Below, in pieces: positions 9,796 to 21,247 of a DNA stretch of 64,000 nucleotides; the first letter of the stretch is position 1; each line of letters opens with the position of its first letter. The stretch is from positions 1 to 64,000 of the forward strand of contig NZ_JALUXE010000005.1 of the NCBI RefSeq assembly GCF_027019125.1, in the 5' to 3' direction. The stretch comes from Roseovarius sp. (GTDB lineage Bacteria; Pseudomonadota; Alphaproteobacteria; Rhodobacterales; Rhodobacteraceae). A program made the position numbers and the translations under genes. Under the pieces are notes generated by a model. The model did not search any database. It was not told where the DNA came from and worked only from the letters and a program-made list of their open reading frames with translations.

Positions 9796-9827
9796 AAAAC
9801 CAAATGACCCGCGAGAGGATCCGGCCC

Positions 9828-10529
9828 ATGCTGACCAAGAAACAACTCGATTTGCTGGAGTTCATCCAAAAGCGTGTGCAGCGGGACGGGGTGCCGCCCA
9901 GCTTTGACGAGATGAAAGAGGCGCTCGATCTGCGGTCGAAATCTGGGATCCACCGGCTGATCACGGCGTTGGAAGAACGCGGCTTTATCCGGCGGCTTGC
10001 GCATCGCGCGCGCGCGCTGGAAATCGTGCGCCTGCCCGAGAGCCTGGGCGGCGAGGCGCGCCACAGCTTTACCCCCCGCGTGATCGAAGGCGACCGCCCC
10101 GAGGCCCCCCGCCCTGCCAATGCCCAACCGGTCGAGGTGGCGCATGCCTTCGAGGTGCCGCTTATGGGCCGTATCGCCGCCGGTGTGCCGATCGAGGCGA
10201 TTGCCCATGTGCAGCACAATGTCTCGGTGCCCAGCGGCATGATCCGGGGCACGTCCAATCACTATGCGCTGGAGGTGCGCGGCGACTCGATGATCGAGGC
10301 GGGGATCAACGATGGCGATGTGGTGATCATCCGCGAGACATCGGTTGCGGATAATGGCGATATTGTCGTGGCCCTGATCGAGGATCAGGAGGCGACGCTC
10401 AAACGCTTTTACCGCCGGGGCAATGCCATCGCGCTTGAGGCGGCTAATCCCGCCTATGAAACGCGGCTTTTGCCTGAGGATCAGGTAAGGGTTCAGGGAC
10501 GGTTGGTTGGTCTGATCCGCAGCTACTGA
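9828..10529 (+). CDS. lexA: LexA repressor
   Basis: SOS transcriptional repressor and self-cleaving peptidase. The start MLTKKQ, behind AGAGGA, gives 233 residues. The N-terminal winged helix reads [30 protein letters not shown]; the cleavage bond is Ala118-Gly119 in GRIAAGVP; the catalytic dyad is Ser154 (RGDSMIEAG) and Lys192 (ATLKRFY). RecA filaments would trigger cleavage after DNA damage. Its own promoter carries an SOS box. Its 3' end overlaps convergent comEC by seven bases. Confidence 0.97.
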   Translation: MLTKKQLDLLEFIQKRVQRDGVPPSFDEMKEALDLRSKSGIHRLITALEERGFIRRLAHRARALEIVRLPESLGGEARHSFTPRVIEGDRPEAPRPANAQPVEVAHAFEVPLMGRIAAGVPIEAIAHVQHNVSVPSGMIRGTSNHYALEVRGDSMIEAGINDGDVVIIRETSVADNGDIVVALIEDQEATLKRFYRRGNAIALEAANPAYETRLLPEDQVRVQGRLVGLIRSY

Positions 10530-12565
10530 GAATTCCAGAGCCGCGCGCCGCTCCGGTCGCGCGCGCTCACAAGGCGCAAACCCGGCCCATCCGCATATAG
10601 CGCCAGAGATCCTGTCGCCCGGAGCGTATCGGGTGTGACGATCTGGCAATCATGGATTTCGGTCGGCGCACTCTGCGGACGCGGCTCTGGTGTCGCGCTC
10701 ATGAGGATCAGCTTGGCCCCCGCGCACGGGACTGGCGTGGCGGCTGCGCCCCTGCCCGCCAGGATCCGAACACCGTGGGCCAAGGCAAGGTCCTCGGACC
10801 ATCGCGCAAAAGCCACCTCGCGCGTTGCTGCATCGCCATCGTTCTCCAACCAGTTCTGAGCCACGAAGCCACCGCCAGACACCTTGTTGAGCGCGCGTCC
10901 TGTCTCGGTCATGATCCCGATCAGGCCGGACGTGTCGGAGACGATCATCACCGGCCGCTCTGCCGCGCCCCAGAGAAACACGCCGGCCAGCACCGGCAAA
11001 ACCCCGATCATCCGCGTCCGCCCCTGCCAAAGCACGATGAAGAGCGCCCCAAGCGCCAGAAGCGGCAGCACATGGGGACCGGGGGCCATCACGGGCACGC
11101 GCGCGCCGTCCAGTGCGGCCACCCATTCCGCCACGCCAAGTATCCAGCGCAAGCCAAGCTCCATCACACGCAACGCGATCCAGTCGAGTCCAAGCGGCAA
11201 CAAAAGCGTGGCCAGAACCGCCGCAGGCATCACCAGCACACCCATCAGTGGCACGCTCACCAGATTGGCCAAGAGGCCGAATTGCGCGTATTGGTTGAAA
11301 TGCGCCGCAGCGACCGGCGCTGTCGCGGCCCCTGCCACGGCGGACGAAATCACCACGGCCAACACCGGGCGCAGCCAGCGGGGACCAAGAGCCCACCCCG
11401 CATCGCGCAGCCAGCCAAACACCGCAACCAACCCCACCGTTGCCGCAAAAGACATTTGAAAGCCCGGACCCAGCAACGCCTCGGGCTGAAGGGCCAGCAC
11501 GATCATCGCGGCCACCGCAACCGCCCGCAGGCTGAACGCGCGCCGCTCCAGCATCACCGCGCCCAGCATCACCGCAACCATGACAAAGGCGCGCTCAGTC
11601 GCGACATTCCCCCCCGAGAGCCCCAAATACCCGGCCCCGGCCAAGAGCGCGAGAAAGGCCGAAAGCTTCTTGGTCGGCAGGCGCAGCCCCAGGCGCGGCA
11701 CGGCGGCAAAGCCCAAACGGAAGGCGGCAAAGACAAACCCGGCCAATAGCCCCATGTGCAGCCCTGAAATGGCCAAGAGATGTGCAAGGTTGGAAATGCG
11801 CATTGCTTCCAGTGTCGATAGGCTGAGCCCCGCACGGTCGCCGGTCATGATCGCGGCGGCAAAGGCACCGGTTTGCCCCGGCAGGCGGCTCTGCACATGC
11901 TGCGACAGAGCCATGCGCGCCCGAAAGAGCGCTTGCCCCCCCTTCTCCGCTTCCAGCCGCAGAACCGGCGTGCGGGTATAGCCCACCGCGCCAAGCCTCA
12001 GAAACCACGCGTGACGCTGGAAATCAAAGCCCTCCGGTTCGACCGGACCACCCGCCGGGCCCAGATGCGCCGTCAGGATCACGCGCTCCCCGGCCCGGGG
12101 TGTGAAATGGCCCTGATCGCCATGAAGCGAGACACGCACCCGGTGGGGCGTGCGCGCGGGATCGGTGCGCTTCAGCACCACGCGGTCGAGCGTCAGGCGC
12201 AGCACGTCCGAAGCCGAGCGGTCGATCCCCACGATCCGCCCCTCCACCGGGCCGTAGTAGCGCCAGCCCAGAACCGGCCCCGCCACCAGATGCGCGCGCA
12301 GTCCCGCAAGGGCAAAGCCCGCCAGCATCACCGCCAGCGCCCAGAGCAACGGCCCCGACCATTCCCGCCCGCGTGCAGCCAACCACGCCAACCCAAGCGC
12401 ACCGCCGCCACAGCCCCACAGGGCCGCAACCGAGGGTTCGCGCAACAGGGCGAAATAGGCCCCCACGCCACAGGCCATGCCAACCGGCACCCACGGGAAA
12501 AGCGCGCCGCGCTGCGCCAGCCAGACCGCCTCAATCCGGGGCCAGAACGGGTGCCAGTTGCCCAA
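10523..12565 (-). CDS. comEC: ComEC/Rec2 family membrane protein
   Basis: Polytopic inner-membrane protein of the DNA-uptake channel family, 680 residues. N-terminal membrane helices and a DUF4131-like region near 30-200 are followed by the competence domain with the signature [16 protein letters not shown] and many hydrophobic helices to about residue 540. The C-terminal 130 residues correspond in place to the metallo-beta-lactamase-like domain but show no HxHxDH motif, as is common in alphaproteobacterial members. Whether this strain takes up DNA is not shown here. Confidence 0.88.
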   Translation of the reverse strand: MGNWHPFWPRIEAVWLAQRGALFPWVPVGMACGVGAYFALLREPSVAALWGCGGGALGLAWLAARGREWSGPLLWALAVMLAGFALAGLRAHLVAGPVLGWRYYGPVEGRIVGIDRSASDVLRLTLDRVVLKRTDPARTPHRVRVSLHGDQGHFTPRAGERVILTAHLGPAGGPVEPEGFDFQRHAWFLRLGAVGYTRTPVLRLEAEKGGQALFRARMALSQHVQSRLPGQTGAFAAAIMTGDRAGLSLSTLEAMRISNLAHLLAISGLHMGLLAGFVFAAFRLGFAAVPRLGLRLPTKKLSAFLALLAGAGYLGLSGGNVATERAFVMVAVMLGAVMLERRAFSLRAVAVAAMIVLALQPEALLGPGFQMSFAATVGLVAVFGWLRDAGWALGPRWLRPVLAVVISSAVAGAATAPVAAAHFNQYAQFGLLANLVSVPLMGVLVMPAAVLATLLLPLGLDWIALRVMELGLRWILGVAEWVAALDGARVPVMAPGPHVLPLLALGALFIVLWQGRTRMIGVLPVLAGVFLWGAAERPVMIVSDTSGLIGIMTETGRALNKVSGGGFVAQNWLENDGDAATREVAFARWSEDLALAHGVRILAGRGAAATPVPCAGAKLILMSATPEPRPQSAPTEIHDCQIVTPDTLRATGSLALYADGPGLRLVSARDRSGARLWNSQ

Positions 12566-12645
12566 GGCTTGTTTCCCCCATGACGGGCCGATAGACAGGC
12601 GACAACGCTAGCCGCATCATCGTTACCGAAAGGTTAATCCACCCC

Positions 12646-14058
12646 ATGTCGCAACAGGTCGTGACCCGCTTTGCCCCCTCGCCCACCGGCTATCTGCATA
12701 TCGGAGGGGCGCGCACGGCGCTGTTCAACTGGCTCTTTGCCCGTGGGCGCGGCGGCAAGTTCCTTCTGCGGATCGAGGATACCGACCGGGCGCGCTCGAC
12801 CCCCGAAGCGACCCAGGCGATTCTGGATGGGCTGGCCTGGCTTGGCCTGGACCACGATGGCGAGGCGATCAGCCAGTTCGAGCGTGCCGAGCGCCACGCC
12901 GAGGTGGCACGCAAATTGCTGGCCGATGGCATGGCCTACAAATGCTTTGCCACGCAGGACGAGATCGAAACCTTCCGCGAGGCCGCGCGCGCCGAAGGCC
13001 GCTCGACCCTTTTCCAAAGCCCCTGGCGCGACGCGACGCCCGATCAACACCCCGAGGGTGTGCCCTATGTCATCCGAATCAAGGCACCCCGCGACGGTGT
13101 GACCGTGATCCGTGACGAGGTGCAGGGCGATGTCACCATCCGCAACGATCAGCTTGACGATATGGTCCTGCTGCGCGGCGACGGCACACCGGTCTATATG
13201 CTGGCGGTGGCGGTCGACGATCACGACATGGGTGTGACCCATGTGATCCGGGGCGACGATCACCTCAACAACGCCGCGCGCCAGATGATGATCTATCAGG
13301 CGATGGGATGGCCCCTGCCGGTTTATGCCCATATTCCGCTCATTCACGGCCCCGATGGCAAGAAACTGAGCAAGCGCCATGGCGCGCTTGGCGTCGAGGA
13401 ATATCAGAAAATGGGCTATCCGGCGGCGGGGATACGCAACTATCTGGCGCGCCTCGGCTGGAGCCATGGCGATGCCGAATTCTTCGACGATGCGCAGGCG
13501 CAGGCCTGGTTTGACCTCAAGGGAATCGGCAAATCCCCGGCGCGTCTGGACTTCAAGAAACTCGAGAATCTCTGCGGTCAGCATATCGCCGCGGCCGACG
13601 ATGCTGCGCTGCTGCATGAATTGCAGGGGTTTCTGGCCGCAACCGGGCAGCCAGCCTTGGATGACGCGAAATTGACGCTCTTTGCGCGCGGCATGTACTG
13701 TCTCAAGGAACGGGCCAAGACCTTTCCGGAACTCCTTGATAAAGCGGCATTTATCCTTGCGACGCGGCCAATCGAGATCGAAGAGAAGGCCGCGGGGCAT
13801 CTCGATACAGTATCCCGTGGTATACTGAAAGAATTGACGCCGCAGTTGCAAACTGCTACGTGGACGCGTGAGGATATCGAGGCTCTGGCGACCCAATTCG
13901 CCGAAGACCATGGAACGAAATTCGGCAAGCTGGCAGGGCCCCTCCGGGCAGCATTGGCGGGCCGCAGTGCGACACCCAGTGTGTTCGACATGATGCTGGT
14001 CCTAGGGCGGGACGAAACCATCGCCCGGTTGACCGACGCGGCCTGTGGGGGGGATTGA
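12646..14058 (+). CDS. gltX: glutamyl-tRNA synthetase
   Basis: Class I aminoacyl-tRNA synthetase charging tRNA-Glu. The 470 residues carry the HIGH-type motif in [14 protein letters not shown] near the N-terminus, the GluRS pattern [12 protein letters not shown], and the KMSKS-type motif KKLSKRHGA near 245. The length is normal for the family. It is divergent from comEC, with 80 bases between the two starts. Confidence 0.97.
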   Translation: MSQQVVTRFAPSPTGYLHIGGARTALFNWLFARGRGGKFLLRIEDTDRARSTPEATQAILDGLAWLGLDHDGEAISQFERAERHAEVARKLLADGMAYKCFATQDEIETFREAARAEGRSTLFQSPWRDATPDQHPEGVPYVIRIKAPRDGVTVIRDEVQGDVTIRNDQLDDMVLLRGDGTPVYMLAVAVDDHDMGVTHVIRGDDHLNNAARQMMIYQAMGWPLPVYAHIPLIHGPDGKKLSKRHGALGVEEYQKMGYPAAGIRNYLARLGWSHGDAEFFDDAQAQAWFDLKGIGKSPARLDFKKLENLCGQHIAAADDAALLHELQGFLAATGQPALDDAKLTLFARGMYCLKERAKTFPELLDKAAFILATRPIEIEEKAAGHLDTVSRGILKELTPQLQTATWTREDIEALATQFAEDHGTKFGKLAGPLRAALAGRSATPSVFDMMLVLGRDETIARLTDAACGGD

Positions 14059-14134
14059 TCCCTTGGCATGGCACTACGTTTATTCAGCTCGATGCGCGCA
14101 TGGCGCAAGCGGGCGCTGAGAGGGAGGACCCCTG

Positions 14135-15430
14135 ATGTCGGAAGTCAAAAGAGTGGCAAAGCTGGAAATCGACGGCAAGACCTATGAATTGCCGATGCAC
14201 TCGCCCACGGCGGGCCCGGATGTGATCGACATCCGCAAGCTCTATGCCGACGCGGGTGTTTTCACCTACGATCCCGGCTATACGTCAACGGCAAGCTGTG
14301 ACAGCACCATCACCTTTATCGACGGTGACAAGGGTGAGTTGCTGCATCGCGGCTATCCGATCGACCAGTTGGCCGAGAAATCGCACTATCTCGAAGTGTG
14401 CTACCTGCTGCTCTACGGCGAGTTGCCCAGCCCCGCGCAGCTCGAAGATTTCGAGAGCCGTGTGACCAATCACACCATGATCCACGAACAGATGCATTTC
14501 CTCTTCCGTGGCTTCCGCCGGGATGCGCATCCGATGGCGATCATGGTGGGCGTCGTGGGCGCGCTCAGCGCGTTCTATCACGACAGCACCGACATTGCCG
14601 ATCCCTGGCAGCGCGAAGTCGCCTCGATCCGCCTTATCGCCAAGATGCCGACCATTGCGGCGATGGCGTTCAAATACACCATCGGCCAGCCGTTCGAATA
14701 TCCGCGCAATGACCTCGACTATGCGTCGAACTTCCTGCGCATGTGCTTTGCCGTGCCCGCCGAGAATTACGTCGTCAACCCGATCCTCAGCCGGGCGATG
14801 GACCGTATTTTCACGCTTCATGCCGATCACGAGCAGAATGCCTCGACCTCGACCGTGCGTCTGGCCTCGTCATCTGGTGCCAATCCGTTTGCCTGCGTCG
14901 CGGCGGGCATCGCCTGTCTCTGGGGTCCGGCCCATGGTGGCGCCAATCAGGCCTGCCTCGAGATGTTGCAGGAAATCGGCACGCCGGATCGTATCCCTGA
15001 ATTCATCGCGCGCGCCAAGGACAAGGACGATCCCTTCCGTCTGATGGGCTTTGGCCACCGGGTCTACAAGAATTTCGATCCGCGCGCCAAGGTGATGAAG
15101 CAATCCGCCGATGAGGTTCTGGAACTGCTGGGCGTCGAGAACAACCCGACGCTTCAGGTCGCCAAGGAGCTGGAGCGCCAGGCGCTGGCCGATCCCTATT
15201 TCGCGGAGAAGAAGCTGTTCCCGAATGTCGATTTCTACTCGGGTATCATCCTCGAGGCGATGGGCTTTCCGACCTCGATGTTCACGCCGATTTTCGCGGT
15301 CAGCCGCACCATCGGCTGGATTTCCCAGTGGAAGGAAATGATCGCCGATCCGCAGCTCAAGATCGGCCGTCCACGCCAGCTCTACAAAGGGGCGACGCTG
15401 CGCGATTACGTGGACATCGAGAAGCGCTAA
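14135..15430 (+). CDS. gltA: citrate synthase (type II)
   Basis: Condenses acetyl-CoA and oxaloacetate at the entry to the TCA cycle. The 431 residues contain the active-site regions [20 protein letters not shown] and [10 protein letters not shown], then [15 protein letters not shown], and end in DYVDIEKR. The ribosome binding site GGGAGGA is well placed. It lies 76 bases after gltX and is followed by an intrinsic terminator. Confidence 0.97.
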   Translation: MSEVKRVAKLEIDGKTYELPMHSPTAGPDVIDIRKLYADAGVFTYDPGYTSTASCDSTITFIDGDKGELLHRGYPIDQLAEKSHYLEVCYLLLYGELPSPAQLEDFESRVTNHTMIHEQMHFLFRGFRRDAHPMAIMVGVVGALSAFYHDSTDIADPWQREVASIRLIAKMPTIAAMAFKYTIGQPFEYPRNDLDYASNFLRMCFAVPAENYVVNPILSRAMDRIFTLHADHEQNASTSTVRLASSSGANPFACVAAGIACLWGPAHGGANQACLEMLQEIGTPDRIPEFIARAKDKDDPFRLMGFGHRVYKNFDPRAKVMKQSADEVLELLGVENNPTLQVAKELERQALADPYFAEKKLFPNVDFYSGIILEAMGFPTSMFTPIFAVSRTIGWISQWKEMIADPQLKIGRPRQLYKGATLRDYVDIEKR

Positions 15431-15452
15431 GCTCGCAAGCACATGGAACCCG

Positions 15453-15479
15453 ACCCCGGCTTGAAAGGCCGGGGTTTTT
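15453..15479 (+). terminator. intrinsic terminator after gltA
   Basis: The sequence ACCCCGGC-TTGAAAG-GCCGGGGT is followed by TTTT: an 8-bp GC-rich stem, a 7-base loop and a T run, 22 bases after the gltA stop. Confidence 0.88.
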
Positions 15480-15657
15480 CTTTGGAACGCCTTTCACAAC
15501 AATCAACATGCGCGACCCGGCATTGTTTCCAGCGCTGGCGGCAACCCGATTGGGATCGCGTTTATGATTGATTTTCAACATATTTGAAACGTAATTGGGT
15601 GTGAAAGTGCATGCGCGGATGCGAGTTTTTTTGATTGGTCTGGGGGGACTGTGATTT

Positions 15658-17901
15658 ATGGGTGGTTTGCTTTTACTCGGCCTTTTGGCCAGTGTGGGTC
15701 TGACGGCATTCGTGATCGACACATTGGATGACGACAACGATGATGATAGCATTGCCGGGACAGCCGGTGATGACTCCGTTGATGGAACGTCAAGCGCGGA
15801 CGATATCTTGGCACGTGGTGGTGACGATATCGTGTCGGCGCAAGGGGGGGATGACCTTGTTCAAGGTGGCTCCGGAATTGATCTCATTCTTGGCGGCAAT
15901 GGTGACGATACGCTCCAGGGTGACGGCGGCGATGATGTCCTGATAGGCGGCAACGGGGACGACGTTCTTGAAGGCGGCGTTGGCGATGATGTGCTTGTCG
16001 GGATCGACCGCGGCCTGAACGGCCAGACCACCGGCGAATTGGGCGATTTGCTGCAAAGCGGTCTGATCAGTGATGCCTCGCTTCCTGACGACGGCGAGGA
16101 TGGACACGGGTCCGATACCCTGCTTGGCGGCGACGGCGAGGATGCGCTCTTTCTCGGTGGCGGCGATGTTGGCACCGGCGGCGCAGCAGAAGACAGCTTC
16201 ATCATCGGCGACTGGATCGAAGCTGGAAGCGTGGCCACAATCACCGACTATGACCCTGCCGCCGATTTTCTGGAATACAGCTATGTGGGCACAGGAACCG
16301 CGCCCCAAGTCAGTGTGACACCGGATGAGGACGGCAACGCCTTGCTGAGTATCGACGGCGAGGTGGTTGCGCTTGTCGTGGGTGCAGGCTCGACTTTGAC
16401 CGCGTCAGCAGTGACGCTCATAGAGAGAGCGGGCGATGACACGGCTGATACCGGGCTTAACATCATAACCGGCACAAGCGCGGACGATCTCATCGACGGG
16501 CGGGCCGTTGGCGATGAAATATCTGGCCAGCAAGGCAATGATGTGATCGCCGCCGCAGGAGGGCGAGACGTTGTATTCGCCGGGGATGGAAACGATACCG
16601 TCTTCGGTGGCGATGCCGCAGACATCCTCTGGGGCGGTGTTGGCAATGACGTGGTCATCGGCGGTGCTGGCGGCGATTCCCTCCAGGGCAATGCCGGTGA
16701 TGACCTTGTCCTCGGGCTCGACATTCCGCTTGGGTCCGGCAGCGCCACAGACATCGCAGCGCTCAACCTCGATCCTGCATCACCTGCAGCGATCCTTGAA
16801 GGTCTGGCAAGAACCCCGGCTGACGAGCTCAGCGGCGATGACACCCTCTTGGGCGGCAGCGGCAACGATGTGCTGGTGATTGGCGGCGGCGATAGCGCGA
16901 GCGGCGGATTTGGGGATGACAGCTTCTGGCTTGGGGATTGGATCGGCGGTGTGAACACGGCCACGATCACGGATTATGAGCCTGCTGCGGATCAGATCGT
17001 CTATTACCACAGCCCCCTAGCTGTTGGGCAAACGCCACCTGTGATCACCCTATCCACCAACGCGGCCGGAGACGCGATCATTCTTGCAGATGGCGTGGCC
17101 GTGGCCGAGGTCGCGCGTGCGGGCAGCACCCTAACAGTCGCCGAGATTGTGCTGGTGGAACGCCCGACCACGCTCAACGTCATCACTGGCAGCGAAGAGA
17201 ATGACCTGATCAGCGGCCGTTCGATTGGGGACGAGATCAACGCGCTCGGCGGGAACGACGTTGTTGCTGCGCGCAGCGGCCCCGACCAGGTCTTTGGCGG
17301 GGGTGGCAGTGACGTCATTGACGGGGGCGCAGGGGTTGACGGATTGCGCGGAGACGGCGGCAATGACGTGCTGATCGGTGGTGCCCAGAATGATACGCTG
17401 ATGGGAAGTTCAGGCAATGACCTGCTCCTAGGTATCGATATCGACCTTGGATCTGGCAGCGCGGCAGATATCGCAGCCCTTGCGCTCGATCCGACAGCCC
17501 CAAGCGCCCTGCTCGACGACTTTGCGCGCAGCCCTGCCGAAGAGACAAGCGGCGACGACATCCTGTCGGGCGGCAGCGACAACGACGTGCTCATCCTCGG
17601 CGGGGACGATACCGCAACGGGCGGCGTCGGCGAAGATCAGTTCTGGCTGGGAGAATGGGGACGCGGTGCCGATGTTGCCACGATCACCGATTTCAACCGG
17701 GCCGACGATCAGATCGCCTATGTCTACACGGCCGCCACGGCCGATGCGCCACCGCCGGTTATCACCCTCGCGACCAGCGCCACCGGGGATGTCACCGTGC
17801 TCGCGGATGGGATCGCCGTGGCCCGAGTGCTGGGCGCAGGCACAACGCTGACCGCCGCCGATGTCGCGCTGATCGCGCGCGCACCAGCCGCCGCCGCATA
17901 A
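15658..17901 (+). CDS. RTX-type calcium-binding protein with three repeated modules
   Basis: The 747 residues begin with one hydrophobic segment (MGGLLLLGLLASVGLTAFVI) followed by an Asp-rich stretch. RTX nonapeptides of the form GGxGxDxLx then occur in three blocks. Each block is followed by a conserved unit: G(D/E)W, then (T/A)TITD(Y/F), a short beta-rich segment, an (L)LADG(V/I)AVA-like strand, and GAGSTLTxxxVxLxER. The G(D/E)W points lie near 16208, 16934 and 17651, so the period is about 240 residues. RTX turns bind calcium and are typical of secreted or surface proteins. No protease or lipase motif is seen; the function is unknown. Confidence 0.85.
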   Translation: MGGLLLLGLLASVGLTAFVIDTLDDDNDDDSIAGTAGDDSVDGTSSADDILARGGDDIVSAQGGDDLVQGGSGIDLILGGNGDDTLQGDGGDDVLIGGNGDDVLEGGVGDDVLVGIDRGLNGQTTGELGDLLQSGLISDASLPDDGEDGHGSDTLLGGDGEDALFLGGGDVGTGGAAEDSFIIGDWIEAGSVATITDYDPAADFLEYSYVGTGTAPQVSVTPDEDGNALLSIDGEVVALVVGAGSTLTASAVTLIERAGDDTADTGLNIITGTSADDLIDGRAVGDEISGQQGNDVIAAAGGRDVVFAGDGNDTVFGGDAADILWGGVGNDVVIGGAGGDSLQGNAGDDLVLGLDIPLGSGSATDIAALNLDPASPAAILEGLARTPADELSGDDTLLGGSGNDVLVIGGGDSASGGFGDDSFWLGDWIGGVNTATITDYEPAADQIVYYHSPLAVGQTPPVITLSTNAAGDAIILADGVAVAEVARAGSTLTVAEIVLVERPTTLNVITGSEENDLISGRSIGDEINALGGNDVVAARSGPDQVFGGGGSDVIDGGAGVDGLRGDGGNDVLIGGAQNDTLMGSSGNDLLLGIDIDLGSGSAADIAALALDPTAPSALLDDFARSPAEETSGDDILSGGSDNDVLILGGDDTATGGVGEDQFWLGEWGRGADVATITDFNRADDQIAYVYTAATADAPPPVITLATSATGDVTVLADGIAVARVLGAGTTLTAADVALIARAPAAAA

Positions 17902-17906
17902 CAGGG

Positions 17907-18686
17907 TCAGCGCCCCTCGAAACTCGGGGGGCGTTTTTCCAGAAAGGCCACCACGCCCTCCTTGAAATCGCGGCTTTGTCCGCAGGCCCCCTGCAATTTG
18001 GCCTCCAGGTCCAGTTGCGCCTCAAGCGTGTTGTCCCATGTGCCACGGATCGCCTGTTTGATCGCCCCATAGGTTTGCGTGGGCCCCGTGGCCAGCTTTG
18101 CCGCCCGCGCGCGCCAATGGGCATCGAACGCGTCATCGGCCACCGCCTCCCAGATCATGCCCCAATCACTCGCCTGCCGGGCGGAAATCGGTTCAGCAAA
18201 AAGTGCCGCCCCCATCGCCTTGGCCATGCCCATCTGACGCGGCAGCGCATAGGTGCCGCCCGCATCGGGAATAAGGCCAATGCGGGCAAAGGCCTGGAGG
18301 AAATAGGCGCTCTCCGCCGCGATCACCACATCCGCCGATAGCGCCAGGTTGGCCCCTGCCCCCGCCGCGGGCCCGTTGACGGCGCTGATGGTGGGCACCG
18401 GACAATCGGTGATGGCACGCAGCATCGGCACATATTCCTCGCGCAGCACCCGTTCGAGATCAAGCGTCGTCGCATTGCCCCCGTCGCTCAGATCCTGACC
18501 GGAGCAGAACGCCTTGCCCCTGCCCGTCAGAACCACGACCCGCGCCACGCGCCCCGCATGACCCATCGCATCGGTGATCTCGGCGCGCATCTGGGTGTTG
18601 AGCGCGTTCATCTTGTCCGCGCGGTTAAGGCTCAGGAGTGCAACGCCCTCGCTGATCTCCAATGTGATGGTTTGATAGTCTTTCAC
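17907..18686 (-). CDS. enoyl-CoA hydratase/isomerase family protein (PaaG-like)
   Basis: Crotonase-fold enzyme, 259 residues with a GTG start. The CoA and oxyanion-hole patterns are GKAFCSGQDLSDGG near 57-70 and AVNGPAAGAGANLALSADV near 105-125. The later IGLIPDAGGTYALPRQMG resembles the phenylacetate-pathway isomerase PaaG more than fatty-acid hydratases. No other paa genes are in the window, so the substrate is open. It lies 72 bases downstream of ccmH and ends five bases from the convergent RTX gene. Confidence 0.85.
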   Translation of the reverse strand: MKDYQTITLEISEGVALLSLNRADKMNALNTQMRAEITDAMGHAGRVARVVVLTGRGKAFCSGQDLSDGGNATTLDLERVLREEYVPMLRAITDCPVPTISAVNGPAAGAGANLALSADVVIAAESAYFLQAFARIGLIPDAGGTYALPRQMGMAKAMGAALFAEPISARQASDWGMIWEAVADDAFDAHWRARAAKLATGPTQTYGAIKQAIRGTWDNTLEAQLDLEAKLQGACGQSRDFKEGVVAFLEKRPPSFEGR

Positions 18687-18758
18687 GGATTCGGGCCTTT
18701 CGGTCTGGTTTCCGGCATCAAACCCCAGACCTCCCGCCGCGCCAAGCGAAACCGCGCG

Positions 18759-19211
18759 TCAGTCCTTGAGGATTTCGCGCAGACGGTTTTCCTCGGCTTC
18801 GCTCAGCCGGGCAACCTCGGTCTCGGGCGTGCGTGCCCGACCGCGCAGGTAAACTGCGCCAATCAACAGGCCAGCCCCCAGCATGAGCGGCCCCGCCCAC
18901 CACAACAGCAAATTGGCCCCGCCCGAACGCGGCTTGAGCAGGACATATTCACCATAGCGCGCCACGATGAATTCGACCGCCTCTTCGTTGGTGTCACCTG
19001 CCACAAGCCGCTCACGCACCAAAAGCCGCAGGTCGCGGGCCAATTCCGCGTTGGAGTCGTCAATGCTCTCATTCCGGCACACGAGGCATCGCAAGCCCGA
19101 GGAAATATCCCGCGCCCGCGCCTCGAGCACGGGATCATCCAGGATTTCATCAGGCTGGACCGCAAACACCGGCGCAGCGATCACGCAGAGCGCAAGGATG
19201 AGACGTTTCAT
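18759..19211 (-). CDS. ccmH: cytochrome c maturation protein CcmH
   Basis: Periplasmic, membrane-anchored thiol oxidoreductase that prepares apocytochrome c for heme ligation. The 150 residues have a signal peptide (MKRLILALCVIAAPVFA), the redox motif LRCLVCRN with Cys42 and Cys45, and a C-terminal membrane segment near 101-122. The start overlaps the ccmF stop by four bases (ATGA). Confidence 0.95.
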   Translation of the reverse strand: MKRLILALCVIAAPVFAVQPDEILDDPVLEARARDISSGLRCLVCRNESIDDSNAELARDLRLLVRERLVAGDTNEEAVEFIVARYGEYVLLKPRSGGANLLLWWAGPLMLGAGLLIGAVYLRGRARTPETEVARLSEAEENRLREILKD

Positions 19212-21172
19212 TCCGCAGGCACCCCTTGCGGCATCTTGCGCGCCCCGGCGGCCACCCGGTAGCGCCGGTCGCTAAGAGACAGCAATCCGCCAAGCGCCAT
19301 CAGGATAGAGCCACCCCAGATCCAATTGGCCAGCGGTTTGTAATAGCTGCGCACCGCCCAGCCTCCGCCGATCTGCGGGTCACCGATCACGACATAAATG
19401 TCGCGCAGGAACCCGTTGTCGAGCGCCGCCTCGGTCGTAGGCATCTGCGCCACGGGATATTCGCGCTTTTCCGGCTGCATCTTGGCGATCTCACGCCCGT
19501 TCTGGGTCAGGGTAAAGGTCGCCATGGTGGCAAGGTAATTCGGGCCTTGCTCGTCATGCACCTCGTCGAGTTGCAGGGTGTAGCCCGCAATGTCGAACTG
19601 CTCGCCAACCTGCAGGACGCGGATGTCTTCCTGTTGCCAGGCCATCATCGCGGCAATCCCGGCCATGGTGACACCCAGACCGCCATGCGCCACCGCTTTG
19701 CCCCAATCGGCGCGCGGCAACCGGCTCAGACGGGCAATCCGGCCAGCCCCACGCCCCGTGCGCGACCAAAGATCGACAGCCGCCCCACCAATCAGCCATG
19801 CCGCCAGAAAGAGCCCCACAGGACCAAGCGCCGAGCGGCCGGTCTGCATGGCCCAGGCCAGCGCCCCGATCGCAACGGCGAGTGCGAATGCCGGGGCCAG
19901 TTGCCGGATGATCCGGCCCAACGTGGCGCGCTTCCATGGCAGCATCGCCCCCACCGGAAGGATGAGACCAAGCGCGACCATGAAGGGCGTGAAGGCCGCG
20001 TTGAAAAACGGCTCCCCGACCGACAGCTTGCGGTCAAACAGCATTTCGGCGACGAGCGGCCAGATGGTGCCGATGAAGACCACGAAACAGGCCACGGCCA
20101 GAAGCAGGTTGTTGAGCACCAGCACGGATTCACGGCTGACAAGGCTGAACACGCCCTTGGCCTGCATCACGCCGGCACGTGCGGCAAAGAGCGTAAGCGC
20201 GCCCGCCATGAACACCGCCAGAATTCCGAGCAGGAACACACCGCGTTCGGGGTCCGTGGCGAAGGCATGCACGCTCGTCAACACACCGGAACGGGTGATG
20301 AACGCGCCCACCATGGAAAAGCCGAAGGCGATAATCGCCAAGAGGATGGTCCAGCTTTTCAGGCTCTCGCGCTTTTCCACGACAATCGCGGAATGCAGAA
20401 GAGCAGCAGCAATCAGCCAGGGCATGAAGCTTGCGTTCTCAACCGGGTCCCAGAACCAGAAGCCGCCCCAACCCAATTCGTAATAGGCCCACCAAGAGCC
20501 AAGACCGATACCGATAGTCAGGAAGATCCACGCCGCCAGCGTATAGGGCCGCACCCACCGCCCCCAGGCGGCATCCACGCGCCCTTCGATCAGCGCGGCC
20601 ACCGCAAAGGAGAAGGTCATCGAAAGACCGACATAGCCAAGATAGAGGAACGGCGGATGAAACGCCAAACCGGGGTCCTGCAAGAGCGGGTTCAGATCCT
20701 GCCCGTTGAAGGGCGGCACCGCCATGCGCAAGAACGGGTTGGAGGTAAGCAGAATGAAGGCAAAGAACGCCACCCCCACCATTGCCTGCACACTCAGCAC
20801 GCGCGCGCGCAGCGAGGGCGGCAGATTGGAGCCGAACCACGCCACCGCCGCGCCAAAGAGCGTGACGATCAGCACCCACAAGAGCATCGAGCCCTCGTGA
20901 TTGCCCCAGACGCCCGTGACCTTGTAGAGCATCGGCTTGTCCGTGTGGCTGTTGAGCACCACCAGACGCAACGAGAAATCCGAGGTGACAAAGGCCCATG
21001 TCAGCGCGGCAAAGGCCACAGCCGTCAGCAGGAACTGGATCGTGGCCGCTGGTTCAGCAAGCGCCATCCATCCCGGCCAGCGTTTATAGGCCCCTATCAG
21101 GGGAATGGTGGCCTGAACGCAGGCCACCAGAAAGGCGAGGATGAGGGCGAAGTGACCGAGTTCTGTAATCAT
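19208..21172 (-). CDS. ccmF: cytochrome c heme lyase subunit CcmF
   Basis: Large polytopic membrane protein that attaches heme to apocytochromes with CcmH. From MITELGHFAL it has 654 residues, the usual CcmF start and length, and contains the tryptophan-rich heme-handling motif GWGGFWFWDPVENASFMPW near 230-250. A GTG 16 codons upstream (21220) has an AAGG before it and could be an alternative start. It runs into ccmH. The lysis genes between it and ccmE are discussed separately. Confidence 0.95.
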   Translation of the reverse strand: MITELGHFALILAFLVACVQATIPLIGAYKRWPGWMALAEPAATIQFLLTAVAFAALTWAFVTSDFSLRLVVLNSHTDKPMLYKVTGVWGNHEGSMLLWVLIVTLFGAAVAWFGSNLPPSLRARVLSVQAMVGVAFFAFILLTSNPFLRMAVPPFNGQDLNPLLQDPGLAFHPPFLYLGYVGLSMTFSFAVAALIEGRVDAAWGRWVRPYTLAAWIFLTIGIGLGSWWAYYELGWGGFWFWDPVENASFMPWLIAAALLHSAIVVEKRESLKSWTILLAIIAFGFSMVGAFITRSGVLTSVHAFATDPERGVFLLGILAVFMAGALTLFAARAGVMQAKGVFSLVSRESVLVLNNLLLAVACFVVFIGTIWPLVAEMLFDRKLSVGEPFFNAAFTPFMVALGLILPVGAMLPWKRATLGRIIRQLAPAFALAVAIGALAWAMQTGRSALGPVGLFLAAWLIGGAAVDLWSRTGRGAGRIARLSRLPRADWGKAVAHGGLGVTMAGIAAMMAWQQEDIRVLQVGEQFDIAGYTLQLDEVHDEQGPNYLATMATFTLTQNGREIAKMQPEKREYPVAQMPTTEAALDNGFLRDIYVVIGDPQIGGGWAVRSYYKPLANWIWGGSILMALGGLLSLSDRRYRVAAGARKMPQGVPAE

Positions 21173-21247
21173 GCCGCGAATATAGGACACGACCACGTCC
21201 CGGCCAATCGCAATCGTCACGCGCCTTGGATCACATTGTCGCGGGGC

